A DNA stretch of 64,000 nt from UBA11612 sp963662375 (GTDB lineage: Bacteria; Pseudomonadota; Alphaproteobacteria; Rhodospirillales; Rhodospirillaceae), in assembly GCA_963662375.2 (NCBI GenBank), contig CAXXRP010000008.1:1-64000 (forward strand). The letters run 5' to 3'. How positions within the stretch are numbered: the stretch's first letter is position 1; every line of letters begins with the position of its first letter. The position numbers and the translations under genes are program-made. The notes below the pieces were generated by a model. It saw only the letters and a list, made by a program, of their open reading frames with translations. It did no database searches and was not told where the DNA came from. Of the stretch, positions 1 to 7,563 are shown piece after piece.

Positions 1-638
1 GCCGCTTCAGAAGTGGTTCTATGCCATGTACCTGTTCACCACGACCCGCCATGGCGTCGCGGCGAAAGAGCTTCAGCGCCAACTCGGCGTGACTTACAAA
101 TGCGCGGTGGCGCATGGGGCATGAACTTCGCAAGTACATGGCGGAAGTTGATGGGGAAACGCCTCTTAGCGGCGATGTCGAAGCTGACGAAACCTACGTC
201 GGCGGTCGCACGACTGGCGGGAAGCGTGGTCGCGGCGCTCCAAACAAGACCGTGGTGTTCGGGATGCTGGAACGGGACGGCGATGTAATGGCTAACGTTG
301 TCCAGAATGTTCGCATGAAAACGCTTCAGCCAATCATCGAAGAAAACGTTGTGGCAGGCAGCACCGTTCACACTGACGAATTGAAGTCCTACAACGGGCT
401 GTCCAAGGCCGGTTTCGAGCATGAGACGGTGAACCATGGTGCAGGACAATATGTTGATGGCGATTGCCACGTTAACGGGATCGAGGGGTTTTGGGCGCGG
501 CTGAAGCTGTCGATTCGCGGGACCCACGTTCACGTTTCCCGGAAGCACCTTCAGAAGTACGTGAAGGAGTTTGAGTATCGCTACAATATGCGGCGGAACC
601 CAGGCCGGATGTTTGATCGGCTGTTGGCCGCTTTCTAG
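1..638 (+). pseudogene. IS1595-family transposase, frameshifted and 5'-truncated by the window edge
   Basis: DDE-type transposase of the ISXO2-like (IS1595) family. Bases 2-118 read the N-terminal part (KWFYAMYLFTTTRHGVAAKE) and stop after a frame change near 108-112. An extra G in the GCGGTGG run is the simplest explanation. The rest reads on from 114 in another frame to the stop at 636-638, with the conserved GDVEADETYVGG segment, VHTDELKSY, and the HVNGIEGFWARLK motif that holds the last acidic residue. The second copy at 2560-3425 gives the reference reading. The zinc-binding N-terminus lies outside the window. As written the gene cannot make a full transposase without frameshifting. Confidence 0.85.
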
Positions 639-765
639 CCATCGCTGATAGCAGCTTAGCAAAGCGACCCCCGTCACCCTCGGACGGGTGTTCCGCACAG
701 AACAGCTCTAACTGCACAGCCCTGCGTGCCTCTTCGAGAGACAAGTATTTACCACGCGACATCAT
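472..765 (-). CDS. Small IS1595 passenger protein (MSRGKYLSLEEAR type)
   Basis: A 97-residue reading frame starting MMSRGKYLSLEEARRAV and containing FCAEHPSEGDGGRFAKLLSAMA. A second copy of the same N-terminal motif begins at 2442 beside the other IS1595 element, also running towards the transposase 3' end. The start overlaps the stop of the upstream membrane-protein gene (ATGATG over TGA), so the three passenger genes look translationally coupled. The last third overlaps the transposase gene on the opposite strand and is probably not under selection as protein. Function unknown. I recall such short proteins next to ISXO2-like transposases, but that is memory, not a search. Confidence 0.55.
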   Translation of the reverse strand: MMSRGKYLSLEEARRAVQLELFCAEHPSEGDGGRFAKLLSAMARKRPTADQTSGLGSAAYCSDTQTPSRTSEGASGKRERGSRESTASAAPKTPRSR

Positions 766-1154
766 TCTTTCCTTTTGCGGTCTCGAATGTTCGCCACAAG
801 ATTTACAGCACCAGAACTTCTTGAAATGGTTACGATAAAGAGTAACACTCCTAGAGAAAAACAAACAAAAAACAGAATAACTTCAAAAAGATCGCCCGAC
901 GGCATTGGATTTTTCGTATCCCCACCATATGCGGTCAAGAGTGCGGAATAGGCGCCCTTGGCGACGCCAATGGCGCCACCCAAGAACCCCCAAAACGCCT
1001 CCATCGTCCAGTCGCGCTTCAAATCAGAAAGCATCTGAAGCTCCTCATCAGAAATGTCGTGTCGGACAATTTCGTCAGGCTGCGACAGGCTGATGTTGTA
1101 CCCTGGTTTCGTGTCGAAATGAGGGCCAGAGCCTGGAGAACTATTTTTCTCCAT
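762..1154 (-). CDS. Small passenger membrane protein
   Basis: The reading frame is open from 1193. The start at 1154 (MEKNSSPG) is preferred because it overlaps the end of the upstream zinc-ribbon gene and gives 130 residues. An acidic segment (VRHDISDEELQMLSDLKRDW) precedes two hydrophobic stretches: a glycine/alanine-rich one (AFWGFLGGAIGVAKGAYSAL) and a strong transmembrane helix (FEVILFFVCFSLGVLLFIVT). The C-terminus is basic. It is the middle gene of a three-gene overlapping minus-strand operon inside the IS1595 element. No function can be assigned. Confidence 0.5.
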   Translation of the reverse strand: MEKNSSPGSGPHFDTKPGYNISLSQPDEIVRHDISDEELQMLSDLKRDWTMEAFWGFLGGAIGVAKGAYSALLTAYGGDTKNPMPSGDLFEVILFFVCFSLGVLLFIVTISRSSGAVNLVANIRDRKRKE

Positions 1155-1449
1155 CGGAACCGCCCTCTTCGGCTTTCTTTCTGCTCTCGACAATGCCGAT
1201 CAAAGGGGCATTGAAATAGAGGGTGTTTCCGCAGTTGTTGCAGATAAGCATGACCTGTGGGTATTGAGGACCGCCAATATTGATGCCACCACGAGGGCTC
1301 ATGTTTATCGGGGCAACCGTATGCTCGCCGATCGCCCAATTGTTCTCGCTGCAAAAGAAACAGCGCGAGTCTTTCGTCCAACGTTTCTTGAACCATTCTT
1401 TTACCGCCCTCGTATCCGCGTCGGTGAGTTTCCCTTTATCGTCCGGCAA
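1141..1449 (-). CDS. Small zinc-ribbon passenger protein
   Basis: 102 residues with two CxxC knuckles: CFFC near the N-terminus, within a segment that continues to NNWAIGEHTVAP, and CNNC about 40 residues later, followed by GNTLYFNAPLIG. The spacing fits a zinc ribbon. It is the first gene of the minus-strand passenger operon and overlaps the next gene by about 14 bases. Similar ribbon proteins are common as orphan hypothetical genes in mobile DNA. No catalytic residues are seen and the role is unknown. Confidence 0.55.
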   Translation of the reverse strand: MPDDKGKLTDADTRAVKEWFKKRWTKDSRCFFCSENNWAIGEHTVAPINMSPRGGINIGGPQYPQVMLICNNCGNTLYFNAPLIGIVESRKKAEEGGSDGEK

Positions 1450-1502
1450 GTCCGTCCCCCGCTCATGGTTGGAGCGGAAGATTGACTCACACCCAAACGT
1501 AC

Positions 1503-1522
1503 GTCAAGGGGATAATCACGTT
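1503..1522. repeat. IS1595 end-like motif (copy 1)
   Basis: Twenty bases reading gtcaaggggataatcacgtt match 18 of 20 with bases 3472-3491. Both lie just outside IS1595-type genes and in the same orientation, as expected if each is the right-hand end of an element. The inverted partner of either was not found inside the window. Confidence 0.5.
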
Positions 1523-1569
1523 TTGTTTTTGGTTTGGCCATCATCTTTTTCCTGGAACGTGGGGCGGAG

Positions 1570-2085
1570 ATGATGTGGTCAAACGTTTCACCATGGACTT
1601 GGTGGTCTCTCGCCGCACTGTCAGCGCTTGTATGGGCACTAACTCATTATGGAATCGATTTCTTTAAATCTCGCAAATTATCCTCAAAGTCACAATCTCT
1701 GGAACTCAAGCCCATCAACCATTCTTATGATTGGCTATCTGAGAATGTATCCTACGAAGACGAAGGCTATGAAGAGGAGAAGATTCCACACTCTCTTGAG
1801 CAGGCCGCTATAGATGAGAAAATAACCATCTGGGGCAGTGAACCGTGCCACTTGGCTTTCGAAGAAGAGAAGCCGATGTTGCAAAAAATTAGCCCGAGTT
1901 ATTGGGTAAAACACAAGATCGCAAGGGACCGGCTTGATAGGAGCGCGGACCATTTCCCAGATGAGGGTCATGTCACATGTCGTCGGTCCTCTGGCCCTCC
2001 TAATCCTGATGACCAAATATATTGGCACCTACGCGTAGATATGAATGAGATAAAGGCGCGGTGGAAACAACGGAGGAATGAATAA
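1570..2085 (+). CDS. Passenger membrane-anchored protein of unknown function
   Basis: The frame is open from 1534, but ATG codons at 1570 and 1573 after a GGGGCGG stretch are better starts, giving about 171 residues. One N-terminal transmembrane helix (WTWWSLAALSALVWALTHYG) is followed by a charged, acid-rich soluble domain (EDEGYEEEKIPHSLEQAA) without cysteines in a metal-binding pattern. The stop overlaps the start of the next gene (TAATG), indicating coupling. It occupies the place taken by the zinc-ribbon gene in the first element and is unrelated to it by eye. Confidence 0.5.
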   Translation: MMWSNVSPWTWWSLAALSALVWALTHYGIDFFKSRKLSSKSQSLELKPINHSYDWLSENVSYEDEGYEEEKIPHSLEQAAIDEKITIWGSEPCHLAFEEEKPMLQKISPSYWVKHKIARDRLDRSADHFPDEGHVTCRRSSGPPNPDDQIYWHLRVDMNEIKARWKQRRNE

Positions 2086-2411
2086 TGACGGAAGAAGATG
2101 CCAAGCTAATCACAACCGGCATTCTTAAGGAACACAAGGAGGCGCGGACACGTCTTAGTTGCTTGCGCTCAAAGGCCAGACGGATGGCGATTCTACTCAG
2201 GGAAACCGCCTGCGCACTAGAGGAGGTGGGCCAGAGCAGCAATGAATCAACCGCGCGATTACCATTGGAGGCCGACGTTGAGTTGATCCTTAAGGATATC
2301 CAAGCAACCAAACAGAAGATCGTGGTGCTTGAGAGCGAGATAGAAGCTCAGGGATTTGGTGAATATATCCCGGCCAAAGGAAAGGTTATGCCTGCCGGGA
2401 GTGATGACTAG
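2085..2411 (+). CDS. Passenger coiled-coil protein of unknown function
   Basis: 108 residues, mostly helical and charged, with heptad-like stretches (LKEHKEARTRLSCLRSKARR and DIQATKQKIVVLESEIEAQG) that suggest a coiled coil. The start overlaps the stop of the upstream membrane-protein gene by one base. The next gene, the conserved MSRG-type protein, starts 31 bases downstream. No enzyme motif is visible. Confidence 0.45.
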   Translation: MTEEDAKLITTGILKEHKEARTRLSCLRSKARRMAILLRETACALEEVGQSSNESTARLPLEADVELILKDIQATKQKIVVLESEIEAQGFGEYIPAKGKVMPAGSDD

Positions 2412-2441
2412 CGATGGCTGGCGCGATGAGAGGTAATGGTT

Positions 2442-2729
2442 ATGAGTAGAGGAAGGTACTTATCGCTTGAGGAAGCTCGCAATGCTGGGAAATTAGACCA
2501 GTTCGCCAAAGAGCACCCAAGTAAGTGTGTTCTTCCTTTCTGGTCTGTACTCAACCATATCATTTCACGTTCGAGAGAAGATGACCGAACATCAGTTCAG
2601 GGCGCTTCCGCCGATTGTAGCGATACTCAAACTCCTTCACGTACTTCTCAAGATGCTTCTTCGAAACATGGATGTGAGTCCCGCGGATCGAAAGCTTCAA
2701 CCGTGCCCAAAAACCCTCGATACCGTTAA
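2442..2729 (+). CDS. Small IS1595 passenger protein (MSRGRYLSLEEAR type), altered C-terminus
   Basis: Starts MSRGRYLSLEEARNAGKLDQ followed by FAKEHPS, matching the protein at 472-765 up to EHPS. There the sequence diverges (KCVLPFWSVLNH), so the conserved EGD...RF..LL segment is missing, probably through deletion. An in-frame ATG at 2436 is an alternative start. The 3' half runs antisense over the transposase pseudogene. Likely a degraded copy. Confidence 0.45.
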   Translation: MSRGRYLSLEEARNAGKLDQFAKEHPSKCVLPFWSVLNHIISRSREDDRTSVQGASADCSDTQTPSRTSQDASSKHGCESRGSKASTVPKNPRYR

Positions 2730-3425
2730 CATGGCAATCACCATCAACATACTCTCCAGCGCCATGATTGACCGTTTCATGATTATATCCGGCTTTAGAC
2801 AATCCTGTGTAGGATTTCAATTCGTCGGTGTGAACCGTGCTGCCCTTTTCCACGTTCTTCTTAATAATCGGCTGCAACGTTTTTTTTGCGAACGTTAGGA
2901 ACTACCTTGGTCATAATGTCGCCATCCCGTTCCAACATACCGAATACAACAGTCTTGCCAGGAGCGCCACGACCACGCTTACCGCCCTTCCGCTTTCCCC
3001 CCACAATAGGTTTCGTCGGCTTCGACAGAGCCACCCAAAGGCCGCTCGCCATCCGCATCGGCCATAAGTTTGCGGATTTGGTGAGCCATGCGCCAAGCCG
3101 TCTTGTAAGTCACGCTCAACTGGCGCTGCAATTCCTTTGCCGCCACTCCATGACGCGTCGTGGTAAACATGTAGATCGCGTAGAACCACTTTTGCAGGGA
3201 CGTATGGGAGCGGTGGAAGATCGTGTTTGCCATGGGATGGATATGAAGCCCACACCATGCACACTCATACGCTGGCTGTCCTGTTACGCGATGAAATTTA
3301 CCGTGTTTGCCACACTTCGGGCAGTCAAGGGTTTCACCGTAATGCTTCGTCATCATGTAGTTCAGGCAAGCATCGTCATCCGGGAATTGTTTGAAAAAGT
3401 CTTGGATATTCTTAACTTTGAGCAT
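2560..3425 (-). pseudogene. IS1595-family transposase, two frameshifts
   Basis: The start at 3425 (MLKVKNIQDFFKQFPDDDAC) has a ggag ribosome-binding site. The N-terminal domain shows CPKCGKHGKFHR and CAWCGLHIHP, the zinc-binding domain typical of ISXO2-like transposases. The DDE core VEADETYCGG reads until about 2990, where the frame changes. KGGKRGRGAPGKTVVFGM continues in a second frame until about 2880, at a run of eight T. The C-terminus, from QPIIKKNVEKGSTVHTDELK, reads in a third frame to 2560. Two single-base indels explain the break, so the element is probably immobile on its own. Confidence 0.85.
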
Positions 3426-3471
3426 CGTTCTCTCCACTTGATAAGAGAAACTAGCATAATAATTTACATAA

Positions 3472-3491
3472 GTCAAAGGGATAATTACGTT
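3472..3491. repeat. IS1595 end-like motif (copy 2)
   Basis: gtcaaagggataattacgtt, 18 of 20 bases identical to 1503-1522 and in the same orientation. It lies about 46 bases upstream of the transposase start at 3425, where the 5' end of the element is expected. Confidence 0.5.
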
Positions 3492-3496
3492 ATTTT

Positions 3497-3829
3497 ATGC
3501 AAACCGAAGGCCCCTTCGGTTTTCAGAATAATTCCCTTGAAAAATTATGGCTGCAACTTCACGCCGCCTTTTCTTTCGTCGCGATTTGGATATTTGGTAT
3601 GCTCTGGGCCATCCATATCGTCCAAGGTTGGAACATGAACTGGCGGCGGTGGTCTGGTGGGGCAATGGTCGGGGTTATGACCCTGCTTATTGTGAGTGGC
3701 TATGCCCTCTACTATGTCGAAAGCCAGGATCTCAACGACTGGACGTCTATCCTGCATTGGAGCGTCGGCCTTGCCGCATTGGCGGTATTTCTAATTCACT
3801 GGCTTTCCAAATCGCAGCCGGCGTCCTAG
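3497..3829 (+). pseudogene. C-terminal remnant of a cytochrome b-like/DUF4405-like membrane protein
   Basis: The frame encodes three hydrophobic helices (LHAAFSFVAIWIFGMLWAIH, VGVMTLLIVSGYALYYV, SILHWSVGLAALAVFLIHWL) separated by RRWSGG. The histidines in the first and third helices could be haem ligands. The only upstream ATG, at 3497, touches the IS1595 end, and the first codons span a perfect hairpin, so the original N-terminus was probably removed by the insertion. A TTG at 3537 could be used now. Similarity to DUF4405 or cytochrome b561-type proteins is by appearance only. Confidence 0.5.
3501..3524 (+). terminator. Terminator-like perfect hairpin
   Basis: Arms aaaccgaagg (3501-3510) and ccttcggttt (3513-3522) are perfect inverted repeats with a 2-base centre, followed by a short T run. 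It fits a factor-independent terminator of whatever lay upstream before the IS insertion, and makes translation from 3497 doubtful. Confidence 0.45.
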
Positions 3830-3936
3830 ATGCCGCCGGCGGGAGCCATATGGAGAGAGAAATTAACGGTACCGCCGCCCTTGATCGTAGCCGTGCGTCG
3901 GGGTCGAATAGTCTGATCATCGCTCAGGGAGGGTTT

Positions 3937-4153
3937 ATGAGCCATTCTCATGCTCATCCGCAATGATACCCTCGCACGCGCGTTGAAGATATCCGATGAC
4001 GGGCGCCTAGACGCTTTGCACGTGATGCAGAACAATATGAAAATCCAGGGTCTTATCAGTGATGCAATCGCTCTGGCGGAAGGTTCCTCGCGCGTTTTTG
4101 ACAAGGCATTTGGTCCGCGTAGTGGCCAGGAGCCGCGTGTCGGCGAGCGGTAA
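3937..4153 (+). pseudogene. Unrecognised small gene, possibly frameshifted
   Basis: An ATG at 3937 with a good GGGAGGG site reads only MSHSHAHPQ before a stop. An overlapping frame from 3950 reads on for 67 residues (LARALKISDDGRLDALHVMQ, ending near SRVFDKAFGPRSGQ) without its own well-placed binding site. One single-base indel near 3957 would join the two into a 70-residue protein. I do not recognise the family. It is followed by about 80 bases without features before the DksA-like gene. Confidence 0.3.
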
Positions 4154-4232
4154 CCCCGAAGGCGCCGTCTGTGGAGTGTCTAAGGTTAATCGTCCTTGTA
4201 CCTAGAGCGTCTAATAGAGTGACGTGGAGTTT

Positions 4233-4571
4233 ATGGATACCTCACTCTTTAAAGAGAAACTCGTTGCCATGCGCGATGAACTACTGGCCTCACGAGCGCG
4301 CACTGGGGACGACCGCAAGCCCGTGGAGCTTGACCAGCAAGCTGTAGGCCGTCTGTCGCGTATGGACGCCCTGCAACAACAGGCCATGGCCCTGGCATTT
4401 GAGCGCCGCCGCGGGGTTCAGTTGGGCCGTGTCGAAACGGCATTGAAACGCCTTGGCGACGGCTCCTTCGGCTATTGCGCGTTGTGCGACGAGGAAATCG
4501 GTGACAAGCGCCTTGCGCTGGATCTGACCACGCCTATGTGCGTGAAATGCGCGGGTCGCAACCCCAGCTAG
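4233..4571 (+). CDS. DksA/TraR-family C4 zinc-finger protein
   Basis: 112 residues from ATG 4233, which has GTGGAG five bases upstream; a GTG at 4224 is the alternative. An N-terminal helical coiled region (KEKLVAMRDELLASRARTGD, MDALQQQAMALAFERRR) precedes a C4 zinc finger (CALC...CVKC) in FGYCALCDEEIGDKRLAL. This is the layout of short DksA/TraR proteins that enter the RNA polymerase secondary channel. It is shorter than DksA itself (about 150 residues), so it is a short paralogue, and whether it answers to ppGpp cannot be told. It is monocistronic, about 110 bases upstream of ettA. Confidence 0.85.
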   Translation: MDTSLFKEKLVAMRDELLASRARTGDDRKPVELDQQAVGRLSRMDALQQQAMALAFERRRGVQLGRVETALKRLGDGSFGYCALCDEEIGDKRLALDLTTPMCVKCAGRNPS

Positions 4572-4680
4572 GGTGCCATCCAGGCTCTAACCATTGTTCT
4601 CCGTGCCGCCGTCAGGTAAAAGCGCGGCCAAAGCTTCTGCCGCGAAAGCGGCACTTTCCTTAAGGGGATGTAAACGCGTC

Positions 4681-6360
4681 ATGGCCAGCCACCAATACAT
4701 CTACGTTATGAAGGACTTGAACAAGACCTATCCGGGCGGGCGCGAGGTTTTGAAGAACATTTGGCTATCGTTTTTGCCGGGCGCGAAAATTGGCGTGCTC
4801 GGAGCCAACGGTGCCGGCAAGTCCACTTTGCTACGCATAATGGCTGGCATTGAGACCGAATTTAACGGCGAGGCCTGGGCAGCTGGCGGCGCCGACGTAG
4901 GCTATCTCGCCCAGGAGCCTGAGTTGGATGCCAGCAAAGACGTGCTTGGCAATGTCATGGATGGCGTTGGTGAGATCAAAGGTTTCCTGGAGCGATTTGA
5001 AAAAGTCAGCGCAAAGTTTGCTGAAGAAATGACCGATGACGAAATGAACGACTTGCTTGCCGAGCAGGCCGAGCTGCAGGAAAAGATTGATGCTGCCAAT
5101 GGCTGGGACCTTCAGCGTACATGTGAGATCGCCATGGACGCGTTGCGCTGCCCGCCTGCGGATTCGGACGTGAGCAAACTCTCGGGCGGTGAACGCCGCC
5201 GCGTGGCACTATGCCAGTTGCTTTTGTCCAAACCTGATTTGCTGCTTCTTGACGAGCCCACCAACCATTTGGATGCGGAATCCGTGGCGTGGCTGGAACG
5301 GTTCCTGGAAGAATATGAAGGCACGGTCGTTGCGGTTACCCACGATCGCTATTTCCTCGACAACGTCACTGGTTGGATTTTAGAGCTGGATCGCGGCAAA
5401 GGTATTCCCTACGAGGGCAACTATTCGTCTTGGTTGGAGCAAAAGAAAAAGCGCCTCAAGCAGGAGGAGCGGGAAGACGCGGCCCGCGAGCGCACCATCG
5501 ACCGCGAGTTGGAATGGATCAGACAAACACCCCAAGCGCGCCGCACTAAGAGCAAGGCGCGTATCGCTGCCTTCGACGATCTGGTGGCTGAGGCGAACAA
5601 TAAGACGCCGGAGGCAATGCAAATTGTCATTCCCGCCGGCGATCGTTTGGGCGCCAACGTGATCGAAGCCAAGAATCTCTCTAAAGGATATGGCGAGAAT
5701 CTGCTTATCGAAAACCTCACGTTCAAATTGCCGCTCGGCGGTATTATTGGTGTGATCGGACCAAATGGCGCAGGTAAAACCACCCTGTTCCGCATGATTA
5801 CAGGCCAGGACAAACCTGACTCAGGCGAAATTGCTGTAGGGGAAACAGTGAAGCTGGGCTACGTGGATCAATCTCGCGACAGCTTGAAAGCTAGCGCTAC
5901 CATCTGGGAGGAGATCTCCGACGGGCTCGATGAGATTCAATTGGGCAAATTTTCCGTACCCAGCCGCGCCTATGTCGGCCGTTTTAATTTCAAAGGATCA
6001 GATCAGCAGAAGAAAGTCGGACAGCTTTCGGGCGGTGAGCGTAACCGCGTTCATTTGGCCAAGATGCTTAAGACCGGTTCGAACGTGATTCTGCTCGATG
6101 AGCCCACCAACGATCTGGATGTGGATACCCTTCGCGCGTTGGAATTAGCGTTACTGGAATTTGCCGGATGCGCCGTTATTGTCTCGCACGACCGTTGGTT
6201 TCTGGACCGTATTGCTACCCATATTCTGGCGTTCGAAGGGGAGAGCCACGTTGAATGGTTCGAGGGTAATTTTCAGGACTACGAGGAAGACAAGAAGCGC
6301 CGCCTGGGCGCTGATGCGGTAGAACCGCACCGCATCAAATACAAGCCTATCAGCCGGTAG
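4681..6360 (+). CDS. ettA: Energy-dependent translational throttle protein EttA
   Basis: ABC-F ATPase that binds the ribosomal E site and gates the first steps of elongation according to ATP/ADP. From ATG 4681 it is 559 residues, the usual EttA length; the frame is open from 4594, but MASHQYIYVMKDLNKTYPGG is the family N-terminus. Two nucleotide-binding domains are visible. The first has Walker A GANGAGKST (about 41-49), signature LSGGERRRVAL, and LLLDEPTNHLD. The second has GPNGAGKTT, LSGGERNRVHL, and ILLDEPTNDLD. No transmembrane segments. Both sites look catalytically intact. Confidence 0.95.
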   Translation: MASHQYIYVMKDLNKTYPGGREVLKNIWLSFLPGAKIGVLGANGAGKSTLLRIMAGIETEFNGEAWAAGGADVGYLAQEPELDASKDVLGNVMDGVGEIKGFLERFEKVSAKFAEEMTDDEMNDLLAEQAELQEKIDAANGWDLQRTCEIAMDALRCPPADSDVSKLSGGERRRVALCQLLLSKPDLLLLDEPTNHLDAESVAWLERFLEEYEGTVVAVTHDRYFLDNVTGWILELDRGKGIPYEGNYSSWLEQKKKRLKQEEREDAARERTIDRELEWIRQTPQARRTKSKARIAAFDDLVAEANNKTPEAMQIVIPAGDRLGANVIEAKNLSKGYGENLLIENLTFKLPLGGIIGVIGPNGAGKTTLFRMITGQDKPDSGEIAVGETVKLGYVDQSRDSLKASATIWEEISDGLDEIQLGKFSVPSRAYVGRFNFKGSDQQKKVGQLSGGERNRVHLAKMLKTGSNVILLDEPTNDLDVDTLRALELALLEFAGCAVIVSHDRWFLDRIATHILAFEGESHVEWFEGNFQDYEEDKKRRLGADAVEPHRIKYKPISR

Positions 6361-6371
6361 GGGAGCGTGAC

Positions 6372-7355
6372 ATTAAGATCGTCATAACAGGGGGAGCCGG
6401 ATTTATCGGCGTCAGGTTGGCGCAGCGCATCCTAGAACTGGGACGGTTGGCGGGTCCGCAGGGCCGGCCCGAGCCCGTGGACGAACTGGTGCTGTTCGAT
6501 ATCGCCGTGCCTGAAGAACGCCCCGCGGGCCTGGACGACCATGCGGTGTTTATAGCGGGCGAGATCGCAGATCGCGGCACCGTCTTCAAGTTGATTGATC
6601 GCGACGATATTGCCGTCTTTCATTTGGCCTCTGTGGTCAGTGCCGGCGCCGAGCAAGATTTCGACCTGGCTCTGCAGGTCAATTTAGACGGCCATCTTAA
6701 TGTGCTGGAGGCTCTTAGGCGGCGCGCCTCTCGCCCCCGTTACGTATTCTCAAGTTCCCTTGCGGCATATGGCGGTGCCCAAGCGCCTCGAAGGGTGAAT
6801 GACTCCACCCGCCAGACACCCCAAACGACCTACGGAATGACCAAATCGATCGGCGAGCTGTTGGTGAACGACTATACTCGCAAGGGATTCATTGACGGCC
6901 GTAGTGCGCGTCTATCTACCGTTGTCGTACGACCGGGAAAACCTAACAAAGCAACCTCGGGTTTTGTCAGTGGTGTTATTCGCGAGCCCTTAAACGGTGT
7001 CGATTACGTTTTGCCCGTTAGTCTCGACGTTCGTATGCCCGTGGTTGGATACCGCTCCGTTGTTGAGGGTATATTGGCATTGCACGAATTGCGTGGGGAC
7101 CGATTAGGCGATGACCGTGCGCTGAATCTACCGAACATCTCGGTGACCCTCAGTGAAATGGTGGACAGCATGAGGCGAGTGGCGACTGGGTGGACGCTGG
7201 GCGACGTTACGGTGGACGTTGATCCCTTGGTGGAATCCATTGTCGCGGGCTGGCCCACTCACGTCGGTGCCGAGCGCGCACTGCAACTCGGCCTGCCCAG
7301 CGCAACTGAGCTCGACGATATCGTTCGCGCGTACATGGATGACTATCTGGAGTGA
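6372..7355 (+). CDS. denD: NAD-dependent epimerase/dehydratase family, D-erythronate dehydrogenase (DenD)-like, probable ATT start
   Basis: Extended short-chain dehydrogenase. The NAD-binding motif TGGAGFIG is encoded at about 6387-6410, upstream of the first ATG (6417), so the true start must be earlier. The only suitable in-frame codon is ATT at 6372 (then KIVITGGAGFIG), seven bases after AGGGGAG. GTG 6367 is out of frame and soon stops. Catalytic YGMTK and the segment VVVRPGKPNKATSGF are DenD-like. DenD oxidises D-erythronate at C2 in four-carbon acid sugar catabolism. The start lies 12 bases past the ettA stop. No kinase or isomerase partner is nearby, so the substrate is uncertain. Confidence 0.75.
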   Translation: MKIVITGGAGFIGVRLAQRILELGRLAGPQGRPEPVDELVLFDIAVPEERPAGLDDHAVFIAGEIADRGTVFKLIDRDDIAVFHLASVVSAGAEQDFDLALQVNLDGHLNVLEALRRRASRPRYVFSSSLAAYGGAQAPRRVNDSTRQTPQTTYGMTKSIGELLVNDYTRKGFIDGRSARLSTVVVRPGKPNKATSGFVSGVIREPLNGVDYVLPVSLDVRMPVVGYRSVVEGILALHELRGDRLGDDRALNLPNISVTLSEMVDSMRRVATGWTLGDVTVDVDPLVESIVAGWPTHVGAERALQLGLPSATELDDIVRAYMDDYLE

Positions 7356-7563
7356 TGGTAATCGATCTAGTCATCTGCTTTGTCGATATCCCGACCTATG
7401 TTCAGACTGCTATGGGCTTCCCAATACGTTAAGCCGCCGCGACTATCCGGCAGAGATATTAAGCGGCAGCGCCTTTCCTCATTGGCCCCTCGACGACGCG
7501 CGCGGGCACGCAGCCCTATATTTCAACGCGCGGAACTCAGCCGGTACCCGTTGATCGTGTAAC
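7356..7563. other. Intergenic stretch, nothing recognised
   Basis: About 200 bases between the denD-like gene and the convergent dehydrogenase. No clear hairpin with a T run, no RNA gene and no conserved frame was seen. Confidence 0.5.

Larger units (their letters stand above)
1..1523 (+). mobile_element. IS1595-family (ISXO2-like) element, 5' end outside the window
   Basis: The element holds a plus-strand transposase remnant (1-638) followed by three small convergent passenger genes on the minus strand (1449 down to 472). An end-like motif at 1503-1522 matches 18 of 20 bases with a motif at 3472-3491, just outside the second IS1595 element, so 1522 or so is taken as the right end. The left end lies before base 1. 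Family assignment rests on the transposase; the exact boundary is inferred. Confidence 0.6.
1534..3491 (-). mobile_element. IS1595-family element, second copy, decayed
   Basis: A minus-strand transposase pseudogene (2560-3425) faces three plus-strand passenger genes (1570-2729), the mirror image of the first element. The right end is marked by the motif at 3472-3491. No matching inverted end was found between 1523 and 1570, so the left end was probably lost or cut by the neighbouring element. The left boundary given here is the start of the reading frame and is only approximate. Confidence 0.55.
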
